This document shows positions 58,507 to 61,246 of a DNA stretch of 61,246 bases, in pieces. This DNA is from Fusobacteriaceae bacterium UBA2433 (GTDB taxonomy: Bacteria > Fusobacteriota > Fusobacteriia > Fusobacteriales > Fusobacteriaceae), in NCBI GenBank assembly GCA_002342785.1, contig DDQV01000104.1, positions 1 to 61,246 on the forward strand, in the 5' to 3' direction. The first letter of the stretch is position 1. The number at the start of each line of letters is the position of its first letter. Made by a program: the position numbers and the translations under genes. The notes below the pieces were generated by a model. It was given only the letters and a program-made list of their open reading frames with translations. It was not told the origin of the DNA and ran no database searches.

Positions 58507-59367
58507 ATGAATCCAGTATTTTTTACCATTGGAAGTTTTGAAGTACATTACTACGGTCTTATGTATGCTATTGCATTTTTATTAGGAATTGAGTTAGTGA
58601 AGATAGAGGGAAAGAGAAAGGAATTTGATCCTGTTCTTATGGAGAATTTTGCTTTTGTAGCTATGATCTCTGGTTTATTAGGTGGAAGATTATATTATGT
58701 ATTATTTAATCCTACATATTATTTTACTCATCCAGAGGATATATTAGCAGTATGGAAGGGAGGTATGGCTATTCACGGAGGAATTTTAGGTGGAATAGTA
58801 GGAACATATTTCTTTGCTAAAAAACATAAAATATCTATGTGGAGTTTAGGAGATATAGCTGCTGCACCATTTATTTTAGGTCAAGCTATTGGAAGAATAG
58901 GTAATTTTATGAATGGAGAAGTTCATGGAGTACCAACATTTACTCCTTTTAATATTATATTTTCTATTAAACCAAAATTTGTAGATTGGTATAATAACTA
59001 TAATTCTTTGAGTATAGAGGCTCAAATGAAATTTAAAGAGTTAGTTCCTTGGGGAATTGTTTTTCCAAATCCATCTCCTGCAGGAACAGAATTTCCTAGT
59101 TTAGCATTACACCCAGCAATGTTATATGAACTGATATTAAACTTTATAGCTTTTTTATCTATTTGGTTTTTTTTCAAACGAAAAAACTATAAAGCAGGAA
59201 CAGTTTGGTTTATCTATATAATAGAATATAGTCTTATTAGAACTTTTGTAAGTTTCTTTAGAAGTGAAGATCTTATGTTTTATGGCTTCCGTGCCCCCCA
59301 TATAATTAGTGTAATTTTGATTATTTGGTCTATATTTATGATTAAATATTTTAACAGAAAAAAATAG
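58507..59367 (+). CDS. lgt: Prolipoprotein diacylglyceryl transferase, 286 aa
   Basis: Lgt motifs: VHYYGLMYAIAFLLG, GLLGGRLYYVLFNP, the signature WKGGMAIHGGILGG, GQAIGRIGNFMNGEVHG (the Lgt signature), and HPAMLYELI near the end; about seven membrane helices. It adds diacylglycerol to the lipobox cysteine of prolipoproteins, including the several lipoproteins of this window. I choose ATG 58507, six bases behind AGGAGG, rather than the 15-codon longer frame. Confidence 0.95.
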   Translation: MNPVFFTIGSFEVHYYGLMYAIAFLLGIELVKIEGKRKEFDPVLMENFAFVAMISGLLGGRLYYVLFNPTYYFTHPEDILAVWKGGMAIHGGILGGIVGTYFFAKKHKISMWSLGDIAAAPFILGQAIGRIGNFMNGEVHGVPTFTPFNIIFSIKPKFVDWYNNYNSLSIEAQMKFKELVPWGIVFPNPSPAGTEFPSLALHPAMLYELILNFIAFLSIWFFFKRKNYKAGTVWFIYIIEYSLIRTFVSFFRSEDLMFYGFRAPHIISVILIIWSIFMIKYFNRKK

Positions 59368-59397
59368 ATATAATTTTATGATAAAAATAATAGAAAT

Positions 59398-59441
59398 AAA
59401 AGCAGAAGATTCTTATAAAATATAAGGAACTTCTGCTTTTT
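59398..59441 (+). terminator. Terminator behind lgt
   Basis: AAAAGCAGAAG and inner CTTATA pair with TATAAG and CTTCTGCTTTT, with a T-rich tail. Confidence 0.85.
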
Positions 59442-59449
59442 TAATGATT

Positions 59450-60085
59450 CTATATTAAAACTCCTGCTATATCTAAGAGTTCTTTTGGATTTTCAATAAA
59501 ATAATTGGGATTTTGTTTTTTTAGATTGATAGATGTGTTAAATCCCCAACCTACAGAAATAATAGGGACCCCTACTTTTTTACATGCTTCTATATCTCGA
59601 GTTTCATCTCCAACATATATTATTTCGTCTAATTTTTCAATCTTGATCATTTTATTTATAGCTTTATCTTTTCCAAATAAATTTTTTTCAGAATAAATAA
59701 ATTCAAATAAATTCCTTAACTCATAATGTAATAAAAAACTATCTACATTTTTTTCATGATTAGATGTTAATATTCCCATTTTATATCCCATCTTATTTAA
59801 AGATATTAAAGCTTCTTTTATTCCATCTATTAGAGGGATCTCACCCATTTTTTCAGACATTAGTTTTTTCATTTTAAATAAAATAATTGGAAGTTTAATC
59901 AAATTGATATTATGATCTTTTAACAACTTATAACTATTTCTTCCTTTTAAATCTTCTATTTCGTCTTTCTCTATTTTTTTACATTTAAATCTTTTAGCGA
60001 CATGGTTATTATATAAATCTATTCCCATATGTAAAGAATCGGCTATGGTTCCATCAAAATCGAATATAAATATAGTTTTTTTCAT
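59450..60085 (-). CDS. HAD-superfamily phosphatase (phosphoglycolate phosphatase-like), 211 aa
   Basis: HAD motif I FIFDFDGTIADS (Asp9, Asp11), motif II MGILTSNHEKN, and motif IV IIYVGDETRDIEACKKVGVP. A helical cap between motifs I and II marks subclass I, as in Gph or pyrophosphatase PpaX. The ATG at 60085 sits eight bases behind AGGGGG; a TTG six bases earlier is the alternative. Substrate unknown. Confidence 0.9.
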   Translation of the reverse strand: MKKTIFIFDFDGTIADSLHMGIDLYNNHVAKRFKCKKIEKDEIEDLKGRNSYKLLKDHNINLIKLPIILFKMKKLMSEKMGEIPLIDGIKEALISLNKMGYKMGILTSNHEKNVDSFLLHYELRNLFEFIYSEKNLFGKDKAINKMIKIEKLDEIIYVGDETRDIEACKKVGVPIISVGWGFNTSINLKKQNPNYFIENPKELLDIAGVLI

Positions 60086-60125
60086 AATCAATCCCCCCTA
60101 TGTTTTATAATATAATTATACCACA

Positions 60126-60143
60126 TTTTTTTTTTTTTTTTTT
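60126..60143. repeat. Homopolymer of 18 T
   Basis: Eighteen consecutive T between the purine permease and phosphatase genes, next to a terminator. Possible slippage site or read-error hot spot; outside any coding frame. Confidence 0.95.
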
Positions 60144-60150
60144 ACAATAA

Positions 60151-60190
60151 AAAGACGATTTTAAAAGATTTATCTTTTAAAATCGTCTTT
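60151..60190 (-). terminator. Terminator behind the purine permease gene
   Basis: AAAGACGATTTTAAAAGA pairs perfectly with TCTTTTAAAATCGTCTTT; on the minus strand it is followed by TTATTG and on the plus strand by AATTAAATTT. The A18 tract on the minus strand follows seven bases later. Confidence 0.8.
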
Positions 60191-60198
60191 AATTAAAT

Positions 60199-61246
60199 TT
60201 ATTTAGATAATAGTTCTACTAAAGATAGTGCGACAATTATCCACATAGTAGGATTTACTGATTTCATTTTTCCAGAGATTATTTCTATAATTGCATATGA
60301 AATAAATCCAAAAGTAATACCAGTACTAATACTATATGTCAATGGCATAAGGATTATTGTTAAAAATGCTGGGATAGCAATCTCTATATTATGAAGATCT
60401 ATGTTAATAAGATTTTTAAACATGTATACTCCCACAATAATAAGAGCTGGAGCTGTTGCAAATGCTGGAACTATTCCTATAATTGGTGTAAAGAACATAG
60501 CTAGTAAAAATAATATTGCTGTTGTAGCAGATGTAAGTCCTGTTCTACCACCTTGAGAAATTCCAGAAGCAGATTCTACAAATGTAGTAGTAGTACTTGT
60601 TCCTAATAATGAACCTATTACAGTAGCTGCTGCATCTGCTTCTAATATCTTACTTACATTTTCAATTTTTCCTTTTTCATCGATCATCTCAGCTTCATTT
60701 GCACAGGCTACAATTGTTCCTACTGAATCAAATAAATCTACAAACATAAATGAAAAGATAGGACCAATCATAGATATTTTTAAAGCACCTATTATATCTA
60801 ATTTAAAAGCTATAGGTGCAATACTTGGTGGAGTAGATATTATTCCACTTGGTAATTGTACATATCCTAAGATCATTCCTAAGATTGTAGTAACTAAAAT
60901 TCCAATTAAAATTCCACCCTTTACTTGCTTTATCTCTAAACCACCCATTATTACAAGTCCAAATAATCCTAAAACTACAGTGGGACTTAAAGGACCTAAA
61001 CCTACTAAAGTTGCTGGGTTAGCTACGATTAAACCTAAATTTTGTAATCCGATAAATGCAATAAATAGTCCAATTCCTGCTCCTACAGCTAATCTTAGTT
61101 GGAGAGGGATAGCATCGATTACTTTTTCTCTAAATCCAGTCATTGTAAGTAATAAAAATGCAATTCCTGAGATAAATACTACTCCTAAAGCCTGGTTCCA
61201 AGTTGCTCCCATTCCAAATACCAAAGTATAAGTAAAAAATGCATTT
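60199..61246 (-). CDS. NCS2/AzgA-type purine permease, 5' end outside the window
   Basis: The frame is open to the right edge; upstream of residue LVFGMGATWNQAL it reads NAFFTYT, the start of the AzgA motif GMNAFFTYT, so about 90 N-terminal residues are missing. Other landmarks: PLQLRLAVGAGIGLFIAFIGLQN, FVDLFDSVGTIVACANEAEM, and GTSTTTTFVESASGISQGGRTGLTS. It imports adenine, guanine or hypoxanthine by proton symport. A TTG at 61224 is not the real start. Confidence 0.92.
   Translation of the reverse strand, partial: NAFFTYTLVFGMGATWNQALGVVFISGIAFLLLTMTGFREKVIDAIPLQLRLAVGAGIGLFIAFIGLQNLGLIVANPATLVGLGPLSPTVVLGLFGLVIMGGLEIKQVKGGILIGILVTTILGMILGYVQLPSGIISTPPSIAPIAFKLDIIGALKISMIGPIFSFMFVDLFDSVGTIVACANEAEMIDEKGKIENVSKILEADAAATVIGSLLGTSTTTTFVESASGISQGGRTGLTSATTAILFLLAMFFTPIIGIVPAFATAPALIIVGVYMFKNLINIDLHNIEIAIPAFLTIILMPLTYSISTGITFGFISYAIIEIISGKMKSVNPTMWIIVALSLVELLSK

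Noticed and set aside
60126..60143. T18 tract as a phase-variation switch
   Set aside because: It lies behind the phosphatase start on its upstream side but more than 35 bases from the start codon, next to a terminator; no promoter spacing depends on it as far as can be seen.
1..61246. tRNA and rRNA genes
   Set aside because: No cloverleaf with TTCRA loop and CCA end, and no rRNA-like sequence was noticed on either strand, though short tRNAs could escape reading by eye.

Overview
The window (61,246 bases, very AT-rich, roughly 27-28% G+C by eye) looks like chromosome from a member of the Fusobacteriota, with Cetobacterium, Fusobacterium or Ilyobacter-like genera as the best guesses. The evidence is extreme A/T codon bias, outer-membrane TonB-dependent receptors in a cell that otherwise carries Firmicutes-like anaerobe genes, flavodiiron protein and rubredoxin, cobalamin and tandem glycine riboswitches, a CIRCE element, and A-rich AGGAGG ribosome sites. 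The genus is an inference; no rRNA or tRNA gene is present to fix it.

Region 1 (1 to about 20.1 kb) is an accessory, defence-type island. It holds a very large nuclease-like gene cut by the left edge, an Mrr-like restriction endonuclease, a frameshifted gene with an 18-residue tandem repeat, two DUF1413 paralogues, a truncated ORF6N antirepressor facing a truncated ATPase plus TOPRIM pair, a NUDIX gene overlapping a PLD-nuclease/SF2-helicase, a phage-type S24 repressor, a TnpB element and an N-terminally truncated LlaJI-like nuclease. Decay is common: a cold-shock gene fragment, an IS256 remnant and deletion junctions. Two 187-bp direct repeats lie directly behind the helicase and the LlaJI-like gene and bracket 4.1 kb. 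A few ordinary genes (an S66 peptidase, and a MerR regulator with a B3/B4 protein) sit among these.

Region 2 (20.3-31.9 kb) is about cobalamin, signalling and thiol redox. It has two near-identical BtuB-like receptors (only the second with a cobalamin riboswitch), a lipoprotein, and a cobalamin-binding sensor with the Wx9EH motif of CarH photoreceptors overlapping a GGDEF cyclase. A small Cys-rich protein, a peroxiredoxin and a glutaredoxin-thioredoxin reductase fusion follow. Their three promoters share one motif in the -35/-10 spacer.

Region 3 (32-45.5 kb) holds transporters and a sulfur/selenium cluster. MarR controls a MATE exporter, next to DMT permeases, an Fe-S CCG protein, a rhodanese-TVP38 fusion and a TVP38 protein. 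Next comes a lipoprotein rhodanese whose catalytic cysteine codon is an in-frame UGA, so very probably a selenoprotein. A Cache-GGDEF gene broken by two poly-A frameshifts and a glycine riboswitch with its amino-acid symporter complete the region.

Region 4 (46-61 kb) is core metabolism: a cysteine-desulfurase-like enzyme, rubredoxin, CysK, CysE, tRNA 2-selenouridine synthase MnmH, PTS EIIA-Glc, a DJ-1 and MarC pair, a C26 peptidase with a peptide-binding lipoprotein, HtpG behind CIRCE, flavodiiron protein, Lgt, a HAD phosphatase and a purine permease cut by the right edge. MnmH and the UGA-containing rhodanese together indicate selenophosphate use for both tRNA and protein.
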